A stretch of 64,000 nt of DNA from Procambarus clarkii (GCF_040958095.1 NC_091171.1:49035668-49099667); one strand, 5' to 3'; shown: positions 10,558-21,340, counted from the stretch's first letter. Made by a program: numbers and translations. Notes: generated from the sequence alone by a model not told the origin.

Positions 10558-12029
10558 GTCAACAGTATATTAAGTGTGTTCATTTTGCAGTATGTTTGGA
10601 CCTGATATAATGGTTTGAAGATTGTGAATAGCCTGTATGAGATAGATTGTGAATAGCCTGTATGAGATTGTGTATTGTATGTATGTATGTACATGATTAT
10701 TAATTTACAACTTTTCATTTAACTCGTGAGTTACATCATGCATATTATATTTAGATCTTTATGTAATTTAGAAAATTTTGTTTATATGTATATTTTCTAT
10801 TTAGTAAAGAAGTACAGTATGTATTAAAAACGAAACACTAAGCCTTTGATTTCTTGTTCTCCTTAATCCAATAATATAAAACATTACACTTCTTTCTCAC
10901 TAATGTAGTAATCCAAGAAAACATTACAGAAAACTTAAGAATTACTATTTTATTTGAATCCATCCTGTGAAATGGCAATTTAGAATACAATACAGCAACA
11001 TATAAATGCGTTTAAGTAAATTTATAATTTTTCCCAAAATAAACCTGACCCTTTCTTATGTGTGTAGCAAGGACATCTCTATATTGTATTAAAGTGTGAT
11101 GAACATATTAGTAAATGTTGCCTTTGCTGAATATAAAGAAATAGTTAACAGTAGAGGATTGTTGTAATGTATGTCATGGAGCTTGTTAAAGAATTTGGCA
11201 AGCAGTTGATGCACTTACTTTAGTGACAATATAAACCACTCATCAATCTTGTAGTGAAGCAATTGACACATTTGCAAGACCAGGAAATGCCAGTGTAACA
11301 AAAGGTCAGTTTGTCTGATGCTGCAGTGTCACTGACCTACTGTTCATCGTTTCTTTTGCAGTATACTACTATAGTAATTTAGTTTTAAATATTATTTTCA
11401 AATTATTCCTAAAAATTCAGGTAATATGATGTAATTACCTTTTTAAATGATAAACTTTTTAACGTTTTTGTCAAGTTATGTACTAATCATAAATTTGAAC
11501 ATTGCATGTATCCAAATGAATAAATAAAAATAATTATATGCACACAGTATGGTACATGTATACAAAGCAACTTATCAGAATTAAGGGCCCAAAACATTTT
11601 TTTTTATTTGTAAATATTTATATTTAATGCCATAAGACAGCCTAGATTTTAACTAAGTTTTGACCTTTATTTGGAAGAAATTGGATAACTGAGCAGGGCT
11701 GGAGTTGGGTATGGTGGGGCTGCAAGCTATGGGAAGCTGTAGTGCCATGCATGGCAGTTGTTAACAGGAAAATATTATGCAATAACTGAACTTGGTAAGG
11801 ATGCCACCATAACAAATAATTTGGAAATACTATAAGAAACATAATCTCTTGCATTTCCTTGCATTGGTTCTGAGGAACCAGTGCAAGGAAATGCATTGAA
11901 AATGGCTATTTCTACCCCACTCTACTTCAAGTGCCTCAAGGGGCGCACAAATACAGTGAGTACAAATCCACAAATCACAATACAAGAATCCCATTTAACA
12001 TTACAGGTTAATATAGTAAGCACAGGAAA
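10558..12029. other. 3' flank, no gene recognised
   Basis: AT-rich DNA. The only structured element is a 20-bp near-perfect hairpin at 11851-11894 (one mismatch, TGAG loop). I see no coding sequence or tRNA. Confidence 0.45.
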
Positions 12030-12095
12030 CAGGGCGGCCCTTGTGGATTTGTTCATTTGATGCATCACTCAATTGTGATTTCTGTGTGTAGTGTA
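12030..12095 (+). mobile_element. half of a tRNA-like fold-back element
   Basis: The segment GGCCCTTGTGGATTTGTTCA followed by TTTGATGCATCAC and TGTGATTTCTGTGTGT closely matches the right arm and 3' flank of the fold-back element at 62045-62195. The left arm is missing here. Confidence 0.6.
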
Positions 12096-12235
12096 GTGTA
12101 GTGCAGTGTAAGCACAGCATATAAGTGTTACACTCATTGGGGCAAAATTTTTGTAGCTCCTAAGTATTCTGTCTATCATGCCCTTATCACACAACCAAAC
12201 AATTTGATGTGGTACACTACTTATTTCTACAGATA

Positions 12236-13140
12236 TCAATAAGTTGACACTAATACATGATGTTCCAAGAATTGGGCTTGCGGCATACTACATAATTTAC
12301 ATTCCTTATTTTTTTCACTAACATCAATACCGTAGTGCCAGATATATTTGTATCCTAATCTTAATCTCCTGTAAATTGAATCCTTCCAAGAAGACTTTCC
12401 TCTACCATAGGTGAAGGACGAATTTGTATTTATTACTGAATAATTCTTAATTGTGTTACTACTGTCCACATTGCCATTCTCTTTATCATTTCTTCTCCCT
12501 CTTGGATCATTTTGATTCTTGTTTTTATTTGTTTCAAGGTTATCTGACATACAACATCAACAAGAGTTTTTTCCGTTACTCTCTTCGGTATCTCATCAAC
12601 TACCTCATTCAACAGTATTCCCACATGTGAAGGGATCCACATGAATCTTACTTTATACCCAGTTTTTTCTATTTCTTAACATTCTCTCTACACTCTATCA
12701 CAATATTCTGGTATACTGGGCGTCTGCTATTTAAAGACTAACGCTCCTCTACTGTCAATAAAAAAACAGGCATTTTTACCACATTTGACTACTTCCTGTA
12801 ATCCTGCTAATACACCTTGGAGTTCAGCCTGTGTTGAAGAGACATTGTCAGTTAAGCGGCGTCCAATAACAGTATCTACAGTGCCGATGTCAGTGTACTC
12901 CCTGATCAAGACTCCACATCCTGCCTTCCCGTCCCTAGCTACTGACCCATCACAATATACATGTAGAGTGTTTTCTGTAAGTAATTTTCTAATTATACAA
13001 TCATGTTGCCCTCAGCTCTCCTATCTCATACATACTTTTTTTCTTTTGCAATGGAATAATTACTACATCTACATTACAATCCTCCCCTGGTGGTGTGAAT
13101 TGTCTCTTAGGCACAACAATACATTCTGTACTAACATCAT
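12236..13140 (-). pseudogene. RNase H-bearing LINE (element A), 3' part
   Basis: Minus-strand reading gives an RNase H domain. YCDGSVARDGKAGCGVLIRE leads through SSTQAELQGVLAGLQ to FFIDSRGALV, which supplies the acidic D...E...D residues. WIPSHVGI with a following NE...D then occurs at 12433-12642. Finally comes a C-terminal CKLC...H region ending near 12236. Frame changes and stops between blocks make it a pseudogene. This is the downstream part of the element whose RT lies at 16397-17904; LINE B and a SINE/LINE pair separate the halves. Family: I/Jockey group, inferred from RT plus RNase H. Confidence 0.75.
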
Positions 13141-14740
13141 ACTTTATACAATACAATACAATTTTATTTAGGTAAGGTACATACATACAATAAATATTTA
13201 CAAGGATTGTTTGACTTATAGGTAGAGCTAGTACATACAATGCCTAAAGCCACTATTACGCAAAGCGTTTCGGGCATGATAAACTTAAATGACAAGCTTA
13301 ATACTAATTGAGCATAATGAGTAGAATGAAAACAAGAAATGAAAACATAGATGAAAAAGCAGCACAAATACAATTATGTCGACAAACAGCGCTCTTTAAA
13401 GAAAAAAACAGACATTGGTTGACAATAGAAGGGTAAGGTAGGTTACAGGGAATTTATTAGGTATAGCTTCGCTTTTAACTTAAACTGGTTGAGAGAGGTA
13501 CAGTCTTTAACATGGTTGGGAAGGTCATTCCACATTCTGGGCCCCTTGATTTGTAGAGCATTTCTAGTTTGATTAAGTCGTACTCTAGGAATATCAAAAC
13601 TGTATTTATTTCTGGTGTGATGCTCATGGGTTCTGATACAACCTTCTATGAAGCTTTTGAGATCAGGATTGGCATTATAGTTTAGCGTTTTATATATGTA
13701 TAATACACATGAGAGAATGTGCAGTGACTTAATGTCTAACATATTCAGAGATTTAAGTAGGGGTACCGAGTGATGTCTGGGGCCAGAATTGGATATTGTC
13801 CTAATAGCAGCTTTGTGTTGAGTAATTAGAGGACGTAAGTGATTTTGGGTAGTAGAGCCCCAAGCACAAATACCATAGTTGAGATATGGATAGATAAGGG
13901 AGTAATAGAGAGTCACCAGGGCAGGGCGTGGCACATAATATCTGATCTTAGAAAGAATGCCCACAGTTTTTGAAACTTTTTTTGATATGTTTAGAATGTG
14001 TCCCTGGAAATTAAGCTTGTGGTCAATGAGAATGCCAAGGAATTTGCCATCTAATTTGTTACAAATTTGGGTATTGTTTATTTTGAGATTTATTTGATTA
14101 GAGGATTTATTGCCAAACAGAATATAGAAGGTTTTGTCAATGTTAAGGGTGAGTTTGTTGGCAGTTAGCCACAGATGGACTTTATTTAGCTCAGTATTTA
14201 CTGTGGCATTTAGAGCAAGGGGATCAGGACTGGAGTAAATGAAGGTTGTGTCGTCAGCAAATAGAATTGGTTTGAGGTGTTGGGAGGCATTTGGAAGGTC
14301 ATTAATGTAGATGACAAAGAGGAGAGGGCCAAGTATGCTGCCCTGGGGAACACCAATGTTGATGGGTAGGGTGGGAGAAATTGTATTATTCACAGAAACA
14401 TATTGGAGCCTGTCAGTAAGGTAGGATTTGAGGTATTGTAGGGAGTGTCCTCTGACTCCATAATGATGTAATTTAAGAAGAAGGTTTTGGTGGTTGACAG
14501 TATCAAAAGCTTTACGCAGGTCCACAAACAACCCAACAGGGAACTCATTTTTATCAAGAGCTGTATGAATCGAGTTAAGCATACTAATAAGTGCATCGTT
14601 AGTGCTTTTTTTGGGTCTGAAGCCATATTGGCAAGGGCTAAGTATATTGAGTTTGGCTAGATATGAGTAAAGCTGCTTATAGATTAGTTTTTCAAAATTT
14701 TTTGACAAGTTTGGCAGGATAGATATAGATATAGATAAAT
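13141..14740 (-). mobile_element. 5'-truncated LINE, family B copy 1 (best preserved)
   Basis: The element runs minus-strand from about 14740 to a 3' tail of ATTGT/TTGTA units near 13141-13160. The 3' UTR carries the block CCCGAAACGCTTTGCGTAAT and the TAGGCATTGTATGTACTAGC segment that recur in the window. It interrupts element A, whose coding sequence resumes on both sides. The 5' end is truncated within the RT region, near a GATATA repeat at 14720-14735. Confidence 0.88.
13443..14708 (-). CDS. LINE-B reverse transcriptase, C-terminal 421 residues, frame intact
   Basis: An open frame of 421 codons encodes most of a non-LTR retrotransposon reverse transcriptase. Motifs in order: YGFRPKKSTNDAL (about residues 28-40), VGLFVDLRKAFDTVNH with the first catalytic Asp (about 58-73), GVPQGSILGPLLF (about 118-130) and PILFADDTTFIY with the catalytic Asp pair (about 146-157). 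The thumb and C-terminal region ends at LYLINSL. Endonuclease and ORF1 are missing because of 5' truncation, so it cannot move autonomously. The absence of frameshifts implies a recent insertion. The type is CR1/L2/Jockey-like; I cannot fix the clade by eye. The Met at 14708 is internal to the original protein. Confidence 0.85.
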   Translation of the reverse strand: MSKNFEKLIYKQLYSYLAKLNILSPCQYGFRPKKSTNDALISMLNSIHTALDKNEFPVGLFVDLRKAFDTVNHQNLLLKLHHYGVRGHSLQYLKSYLTDRLQYVSVNNTISPTLPINIGVPQGSILGPLLFVIYINDLPNASQHLKPILFADDTTFIYSSPDPLALNATVNTELNKVHLWLTANKLTLNIDKTFYILFGNKSSNQINLKINNTQICNKLDGKFLGILIDHKLNFQGHILNISKKVSKTVGILSKIRYYVPRPALVTLYYSLIYPYLNYGICAWGSTTQNHLRPLITQHKAAIRTISNSGPRHHSVPLLKSLNMLDIKSLHILSCVLYIYKTLNYNANPDLKSFIEGCIRTHEHHTRNKYSFDIPRVRLNQTRNALQIKGPRMWNDLPNHVKDCTSLNQFKLKAKLYLINSL

Positions 14741-14972
14741 TATAACATTAGAGCATAAGGTACTCATATATGCTCTCTTCTTTATCGTACATGGTTCATT
14801 ACTTCCCACCTTTTGAACTGAGAGGATTAATTCATTAGTTTCCCCACCTCTCATTAATTTAATGACAGAGGCTACTTTTATTTCTGAAACTCTATCCCCC
14901 AATACTCTTCACATTCAACTCCATCCTCATTATCTCAATCATAGCATTTCTTGGGCATCCTAAGATAATTGT
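14741..14972 (-). pseudogene. LINE element A, middle segment
   Basis: Minus-strand reading continues the post-RT region of element A: RIILGCPRNAMIEIMRMELN, then GDRVSEIKVASVIKLMRGG. The preceding part of this sentence (EKE..NEAMRIIL) lies at about 16397-16440, beyond the SINE/LINE insertion. The two pieces join in register at the TAAGATAATT duplication. LINE B copy 1 truncates the lower-coordinate side. Confidence 0.75.
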
Positions 14973-15057
14973 TGTTTGTTGTTATAGATTCAGCTACTCG
15001 GAACAAGTTCCAAGTAGCATGGGCTATGGTGAGCCCGTAACTATAGGTGAGCTATGA
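14973..15057 (+). mobile_element. SINE-like element, 5' half
   Basis: This contains GATTCAGCTACTCGGAACAA, then CAAGTAGCATGGGCTATGG and GAGCCCGTAA. It follows TAAGATAATT (14961-14970 region). The continuation lies at about 16313-16396 and is followed by a second TAAGATAATT. LINE B copy 2 splits the SINE. Confidence 0.65.
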
Positions 15058-16312
15058 TGAGCCCATCAACATTGGTGTTCCCCAGGGCAGCATACTTAGC
15101 CCTCTCCTCTTTCTCATCTACATTAATGACCTCCCAAATGCCTCCCAACATCTCAAACCAATTCTATTTGCTGACGATACGACCTTCATTTACTCCAGTC
15201 CTGACCCCCTTGCTCTAAATGTCACAGTGAATACTGAGCTAAATAAAGTCCATCACTGGCTCACTGCCAACAAACTCACCCTCAGTAGTGACAAAACTTT
15301 CTATATTGTGTTTGGCAATAAATCCTCAAATCAAGTAAATCTCAGGATTAACAATACCCAAATTTGTAACAAAGTAGATGGCAAATTCCTTGGTGTTCTC
15401 ATTGACCGCAAGCTGAATTTCCAGGGACACATTCTAAATATATCAAAAAGTTTCAAAAACTGTTGGCATTCTTTCTAAGATCAGATATTATGTACCGCGC
15501 CCAACCCTGGTAACACACTATTACTCTCTCATCTATCCTTATCTCAACTATGGTATTTGTGCTTGGGGTTCTACTACCCAAAATCATTTACGTCCTCTAA
15601 TTACCCAACACAAAGCTGCTATTAGGACAATCTCTAACTTTGGCCCCAGACATCACTCGGTACCCTTATTCAAATCTCTGAATATGTTAGATATTAAGTC
15701 ACTGCACATCCTCTCACGTGTATATTATATATGAAACGCTGAACTGTAATGTCAATCCTGACCTTAAAAGCTTCCTAGAAGGTTGTAACAGATCCCATGA
15801 GCACCACACCAGAAACAAATACCTATTTGATATTCCAAGAGTACGACTTAGTCAAACTAGAAATGCTTTACAAATCAAGGGACCTCGAATGTGGAATGAC
15901 CTTCCCAATTATGTTAAAGACTGTACCTCTCCCAACCAGTTTAAGATAAAAACTAAGTACTACCTAATTAACTCAATGTAACCTACCTCATCCCTAAATG
16001 TCAACCCATGTCTACGATTTTTAACAATGCTGTTTGTTGACCAAATTGTATTTGCTTTTTTCTGCCATGTTCCCCCCCCCCTTTTTTAATTTTTTTCTTA
16101 TTTTTTCACAACACAATTTATACTTTAATTTCTAAGTTAGTATTAAGTTTTAGTCTTAGTGTTTTTCCTGCCCGAAACGCTTTGCGTAATAGTGGCTTTA
16201 GGCATTGTATGTACTAGCTCTATCTATGAATCCATCAACTTTTGTATTTCACCTTGTATGTATGTACTTTACCTGAATAAATATTTGTATTTGTATTTAT
16301 TTGTATTTGTAA
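15058..16312 (+). pseudogene. LINE family B copy 2, frameshifted
   Basis: Plus-strand RT starts abruptly at INIGVPQGSILSPLLF and contains ILFADDTTFIYSS with catalytic Asp pair intact. The frame is lost near 15450, where an A run is one base shorter than in copy 1, and is regained for the C-terminal part (about 15718-15981, ending YYLINSM). The 3' UTR carries CCCGAAACGCTTTGCGTAAT and ends in an ATTTGTATT-rich tail near 16312. It is 5'-truncated and frameshifted, and is inserted in a SINE that is itself inside element A. Confidence 0.88.
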
Positions 16313-16396
16313 CTTACCTGGCACAGGAGCGGGGCAAGTAGCACGGACTATGGTGAGCCCGTAGTGGACTTACCTGGCACAGGAGTGGTGCCTCTA
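16313..16396 (+). mobile_element. SINE-like element, 3' half
   Basis: Two near-repeats of ACTTACCTGGCACAGGAG flank CAAGTAGCACGGACTATGG and GAGCCCGTAG. It is the continuation of the SINE at 14973-15057. Its right edge abuts the second copy of TAAGATAATT (about 16397-16406), after which element A resumes. Confidence 0.6.
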
Positions 16397-17904
16397 AGAT
16401 AATTCTCATGGCTTCATTTTATTCCTTCTCCAACTTGCCCATCCTACCTTTACCAAAACAAGAAATGACAGGTGCAGCATAATCAATAAGAGATCTTACA
16501 GTACTCAAGTATATCATTCGTAGCACATGGACTCCCACTCCCTTTCCACAGCATGCCAAGGCCTTCAGAGGTTGTAATCTCTTCCAACATTGACCCAACA
16601 GTCTGTTCATCTCAGCTTCCAAACTCTCATGGGTATATCCAACATATATGCCTAAATATTTATATATATTAACTCTCTATATTTTTACCGTTATTTTCAA
16701 TATAATGGGCCTCCGACTTCTATATTCAAACTTAGTTTTGCCTTCATTAACCACTAGTCCCATATGGTGACACAGGTTACCGAAATTATCCAACAGCGTT
16801 TAAACCTTTGAAATATCTTTGCCCTGAAACAAAATATCATCAGCATATATGATCGGAGTTACCCCATTTGAGTATCTCTCAGACGCTATCTTATTCATTA
16901 GTACATTAAACAGGGTGGGACTCAACACTCCTCCCTGAGGTGTGCCGAGTTCCAAAGATCTCACACCTGACATACAACCTTGATACCACACCTGAGCCTT
17001 CCTTTAGTGAAGATAATCCCCTATCCAGCGCAATAATCTTCCTTTAACACCAAGACCAGCTAGTTTATATAAGATAACCCTCTTTGTTGGCTTTATCAAA
17101 AGCTCCTTGTAAATCAATAAAAATTCTATAATAATCATTATCACATTAGCTAGACATTTAATAATACAGTCAGAGGTACTTTTGTCTCTGAGGAACCCGA
17201 ATAAATTACTAGACAGCTGATCACCTATTATATATAAAAATCTATTTAAAATGATCCTCTCCATCATTTTACAAAAACACGAGGTCCGTACTCTCCATTG
17301 GCTATAGGGATAGGGATGATCATAGCTTTCTTCCATTTACTAGGAATACTGCCCTCTTTATAATTAATATTAAAGAGGTCTAACAGTGGACTTTTCGTCA
17401 TAATGGCAAGTTCATTAAGTATTTCATAAGTTACTCCATCCTCCCCAGGGGCGGTAGATTTCCCAACTTTAATCGCCGTTATTAGTTCTTCTCTGGTAAT
17501 ACCTGTGCAAGTGACATCATCACTGTTACCTGCTGTAAGTATAAAATCCTTTCTTAGATCGTTCCAAAAATCTAATGACTCATTATAGCGGGTAATGAAC
17601 TAATTTTGGCAGCTTCCGTCCATTTATTTACGAGACCATTTGCAAATCCTTGCGGGTCTGGATGTGCAACAAAATTATGCTTTTTACCCCTTACTTAATT
17701 TACGTCTTGCCAGATTTCCTTCAAGTTTCTGTTACTCCCAACTTTCTCTGCAAACTCCTGCCAATACTTGCTCCTAATTTCCTTTCTCTTCTCCCCACAC
17801 AGCCTAGCAACTGCCAGTAAAGCATTCTTCCCTTCCTCAGTCCTACCATTCCTATTCCAATTCCTGTGAGCTCTCCTCATTGTCAATGTCCCCCCCTTAA
17901 GCAT
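16397..17904 (-). pseudogene. LINE element A, RT domain (5' part)
   Basis: Minus-strand reading, from high to low coordinates, shows a pre-RT segment (17695-17904, WQEFAEKVGSNRNLKEIWQ) and then RT blocks. FGFLRDKSTSDCI with the following AGLGVKGRLLRWIGDYL is at 17004-17336. LGTPQGGVLSPTLFNVLMN and PIIYADDILF with the catalytic Asp pair are at 16800-16991. A post-RT region is at 16419-16622. Frameshifts separate the blocks. RNase H follows at 12236-13140 after the nested insertions. The order RT then RNase H supports an I/Jockey-type LINE. Confidence 0.8.
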
Positions 17905-17934
17905 CTTGTCCTGTATATAATTTTACTTTCTGGG

Positions 17935-18690
17935 GGATCTATTAAAAATTCAAACCCGTCCTCCACTAGTACATTCCATCCAGCTGTTGACCCTACAGAT
18001 GCATTCATAAACTTGCTGTTTATTCAAAACGGAAATTTTCTCAAATATAAATTATTATAATAGCATATTGTGCATATATAACAACATATGTACATTATGC
18101 ATATATTGTTAGGTTAGGTTAGGTTAGGTGTTTAGGTTCTGTTGGCGATTATTCGTATTTGTAGTATGTGGGTGAAGCATATACAGTGTTGTGATTCGAA
18201 CAAAATTCGCCAGTGAAGCACTTGTTCCAGAAGTGTTCGAACGAAATCAGTTGGGAGTCGTGTGTAAACCGTTTTTCATTCATAAACAGGGGGTTTGGCG
18301 GGTGCATGGAATCACTTTTGGGGTCTTTGTTTGGAGGACGGGCTGACTGTTTATGAATGAAAAACGGTTTACACACGACTTACAACTGATTTCGTTCGAA
18401 CACTTCCGGAACAAGTGCTTCACTGACGAATTTTGTTCGAACCACAACGCTATAAATGCTTCACCCACGTACTACAAATACAAATAATCGCCAACAGAAC
18501 CTAAACACCTAACCTAACCTATCTTATGCCTATATATAAACACAATATGCTAATATATTATAATATTAATTTATACTTGAGAAAATTCCGGTTTTGAATG
18601 AACAGCATGTTAAAATTTATGAATGCGTCTGTGGGGTTGACCGCTGAATGTAATGGACTTGAGTTGAGGACGGGTTGGAAATTAGATACT
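17935..18690. mobile_element. large fold-back element, arms about 350 bp
   Basis: An inverted repeat with a 59-bp spacer (18289-18347). The inner 173-bp arms (18116-18288 and 18348-18520) align without length difference and include GTTTACACACGACT, TTCGTTCGAACACTTC and AATCGCCAACAGAACC. Less perfect outer arms continue (AGCATATTGTG paired with CACAATATGCT; GAAATTTTCTCAA with TTGAGAAAATTCC) to ACCCGTCCTC near 17965 and its partner near 18675. There is no coding sequence. TTAGG units sit at the inner/outer arm junction on both sides. The outermost ends are uncertain. Confidence 0.85.
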
Positions 18691-18800
18691 TTTTGGTTTT
18701 ACGTTTGAACAAGGAATGAGCTGGACAATTTTTTAATTCATCAGAGAGTGTGTTCCAAAGCCTCTAAAACCTCAAAGCCTATTAAAACCTCCATGGAAAA
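18691..18800 (-). mobile_element. LINE (family C) fragment
   Basis: Sequence around TTTTGGTTTTACGTTTGAAC and the following AGCTGGACAATTTTT... GAGTGTGTTCCA closely parallels 19535-19615, the C-terminal coding end of LINE C. It is a small fragment bordering the right arm of the fold-back element. Confidence 0.5.
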
Positions 18801-19189
18801 TATCCCCTCCAATTTCTAATTTCATGACAATTGCAGGGAGTCGCTATAAATGAAGATATTTCTTAAAGAGTAGCACTGAGGCCGACTTCGACTGTCCTCT
18901 GACACACACATACCCCTAATGTACCATCTTCGAAAGTTGGGGGAAGCTGGCCTCTTACTTTGGCCAGATAGACATAGTGTTTTATAAATATAAATACATT
19001 GACTAATAGGGGGACCTTTGACAAGCCGCCAGCTTCCTGTCCACGTCGAGGCCACAGAGATGGTGGTCCTCAGATAATGCAGTTAAGCTGCATTTGCAAA
19101 TTTGCCGCCCAGCATTGAAGTTTGCCTCTTTGCGGTTCATCATTCTTATTTTCGTGTTCACTACGCGCCCTATCTTTGTGTCGCCCACA
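18801..19189. other. unassigned
   Basis: No gene or clear repeat seen. Short minus-strand frames are present but carry no recognisable motif. Confidence 0.4.
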
Positions 19190-19735
19190 AATTTATAATA
19201 ATAATAACAACAATTATATTTATTTACAAGAAGGTATAGTGGGTATGTGAGATTACACAAGATTGGTATTTTTACATTCTTGTAAAGTCACTAACACGCA
19301 TAGCGTTTCGGGCAGGTCCCGAAATCTAATATATCAGGTAAGATGAAAAGGTACATTGTGGCAAAATTTATGTCAATATAAATTTATGTCAATATAATAT
19401 AGCTACAATATAAATTGACAGATGTGATTATACTGGTGAAGATATGTCATATGAACTCATATTGGGGGAAGTGGGTAGTACAAGATACAGTGTGAGTTTG
19501 AAGCACGAGGTAGGAAACTATGAGGATGAAATTAGGTACGTTTTGGTTTTACTTTTGAATAAGGCATAGGTTGGACAACTTTTAAATACATTAGGGAGTG
19601 AGTTCCATAGACTGGGTTCTTTTATTTGCATGGAGTATTTGCACAGATTTAATCTGACTCTGGGGATATCAGAGATATTTATTTCTGACATGGTGCTATT
19701 ACACCTATCAAGGAAATGTTTCATTTGCTGATATT
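19190..19735 (-). pseudogene. LINE family C, 3' end with C-terminal coding remnant
   Basis: Minus-strand frame 19518-19724 encodes ISDIPRVRLNLCKYSMQIKE and PSLWNSLPNVFKSC, ending LISSS. It is homologous to the C-terminus of LINE B (FDIPRVRLNQTRNALQIKGP ... WNDLP). The 3' UTR holds CGCATAGCGTTTCGGGCAGG at about 19297-19316, then a T/A-rich tail with ATA repeats near 19200. The 49 bp at 19272-19320 match the 3' tail of the SINE at 57.7 kb. Confidence 0.75.
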
Positions 19736-19879
19736 ACTGCTCACCCTATTGTCAAGGTCGCCGATGCAAAGCGTGAAAAACATTTAGTCCAGTACAGTGC
19801 CCCACAGCATGCACCCACTCCTACGTCACTCCGTTTATGCTGACTGTTGTCTGTCTTAACTGACTGTTGTCTGTCTTAA

Positions 19880-20340
19880 CAAATGGACTGATCCAGTTTA
19901 GTATGTTCTCTCTGGTGCTATATGCACCTATACCATCCCAAGTAGCCTCTCAAGCTCAACTGTATCAAAAACCGTGCTGAGGCTCAGATATACAACACTG
20001 TTATTGTTGTCCACTGCCTTGCATTCGCTTGAATAAGAGGATAGGATATTAACTTGGTGGAACGTGGAGACCCCTTGTATACCCATGCTTGGAGTCTCTC
20101 AACCTGCATTTTTCTAGGGGATTTCTTATAGTTTGCAGCAAGAGTTATATCTTTTTTGAATATTGGGGCAATGTTAGTGACCCTCCAGGCAGCAGGAACA
20201 GCAGCAGTACTGATTTATATATTAAATACACTCGAAAGTGGTCCTATGAGCTCCTTCTGGCATTCTTTTAAGACCTTCCCGAATATCTCATCAAAACCGG
20301 AGATTTGTTTGGTTTAAGCCTCTCAATATCAGCCAGAGTA
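19880..20340 (-). pseudogene. CR1-like LINE RT fragment (N-terminal fingers)
   Basis: Minus-strand reading gives TLADIERLKPNKSPG followed by KVLKECQKELIGPLSSVF and PAAWRVTNIAPIFKKD, the typical run-up to the RT catalytic core in CR1-type LINEs. A degraded LS.VFDTVEL-like stretch near 19950 would be the first catalytic block. Stops and frame changes are present. Confidence 0.65.
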
Positions 20341-20344
20341 GTTG

Positions 20345-20560
20345 GTCTGCCTCTTCCCCTCGATGAGTTAGTAAGCCCCCTACTCTTGGGGAGTGGATGT
20401 TTCCACTACCTACGAGGAGTGGGTAAGCCTCCTTAAAGGAGTGGATCTGCTTCCCTGAGGAGCGGGCCAGTCCCTATCCTCCTAGGAAAAGATCAGCCCT
20501 ATACCCCCCGGAGGAGTGGGCCTTCCTCCTAGCCCTTCGAGGGGGTGAGTCTGCCCCAAT
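20345..20560. repeat. degenerate repeat of GGAGTGGG-type units
   Basis: About seven imperfect units of 25-30 bp, each with GAGGAGTGGG-like and CCTCC/CCCC-like halves that could pair locally. It is much more diverged than the window's minisatellites. It may be an old array or part of an unknown element. Confidence 0.4.
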
Positions 20561-20839
20561 TATTCCTTCGGTTGGTCCTCAGCTCTAATGATTTCCGATT
20601 TCCGACCACTGGCGGCCTGGCGACCCCGAGTTTTGGCGGGACTGCTCGTTATGCACGTAGCGCGGTAACGAGGGGGGGCTAGGAGGGTGTAGGGTTGGGA
20701 GTAAAACTTGATCAATTATTGAGGATGTATTCGGCAACCTGAAGCGTCTTCTCTATCATTGAACACACACCTTGGCCACAGCATTTTAAACAACAGTACA
20801 GTTTCCAGGCCAGATAGCCTGGTCTTACCCGCATTGCCA
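20561..20839. other. unassigned
   Basis: Mixed composition, no coding sequence or repeat recognised. Confidence 0.35.
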
Positions 20840-21202
20840 ATATTCTCGAGTATCTTGTACGTTGTCATCATATGTTCTTCGGCTCTGTTCCAGTGGCGAT
20901 ATGTTAATTTCGTCTATCTTTATGTACTCAACTAGTTGTGCTTGCGGGGGGTGAGTTTCGGCTCTTTGGTCCCGCCTCTCAACTGTCAATAAACTGGTGT
21001 ACAGATTCCTGAGCCTACTGGGCTCTATCATATCTACATTTGAAACTGTGTATGGAGTCAGCCTCCACCACATCACTGCCTAATGCATTCCATCCGTTAA
21101 CTATGACACTGAAAAAGTTCTTTCTAACGTCCTGATGGCTCCTTTGGGTACTAAATTTCCACCTGTATTCCCTTGTTAGCGTGCCACCAGTCCTAAAAAA
21201 AA
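20840..21202 (-). mobile_element. CR1-like LINE 3' end, part 1
   Basis: The minus strand carries the same 3' end as the CR1 copy at 34104-34925: GGCGGGACCAAAGAGCC, the GAGCCCAGTAGGCTCAGGAA segment and GTGGTGGAGGCTGACTCCAT. LINE B tail (21203-21340) interrupts it, and it resumes at 21341. Confidence 0.75.
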
Positions 21203-21340
21203 AAAAGTTTATTTAGGTAAAAGTACATACATATTTAAAAGGTGAGTTACAAACATAATGTTGGATTTATAGATAGAGCTAGTACATACAATACCTAAAG
21301 TCACTAATGCGCACAGCGTTTCGGGCAAAGTTTGCCTTTA
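21203..21340 (-). mobile_element. LINE family B 3' tail inserted in CR1
   Basis: A-rich start, then minus-strand copies of the TAGGTATTGTATGTACTAGC block and CCGAAACGCTGTGCGCATTA. It is a very short 5'-truncated insertion splitting the CR1 fragment, so LINE B moved after this CR1 copy. Confidence 0.8.
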
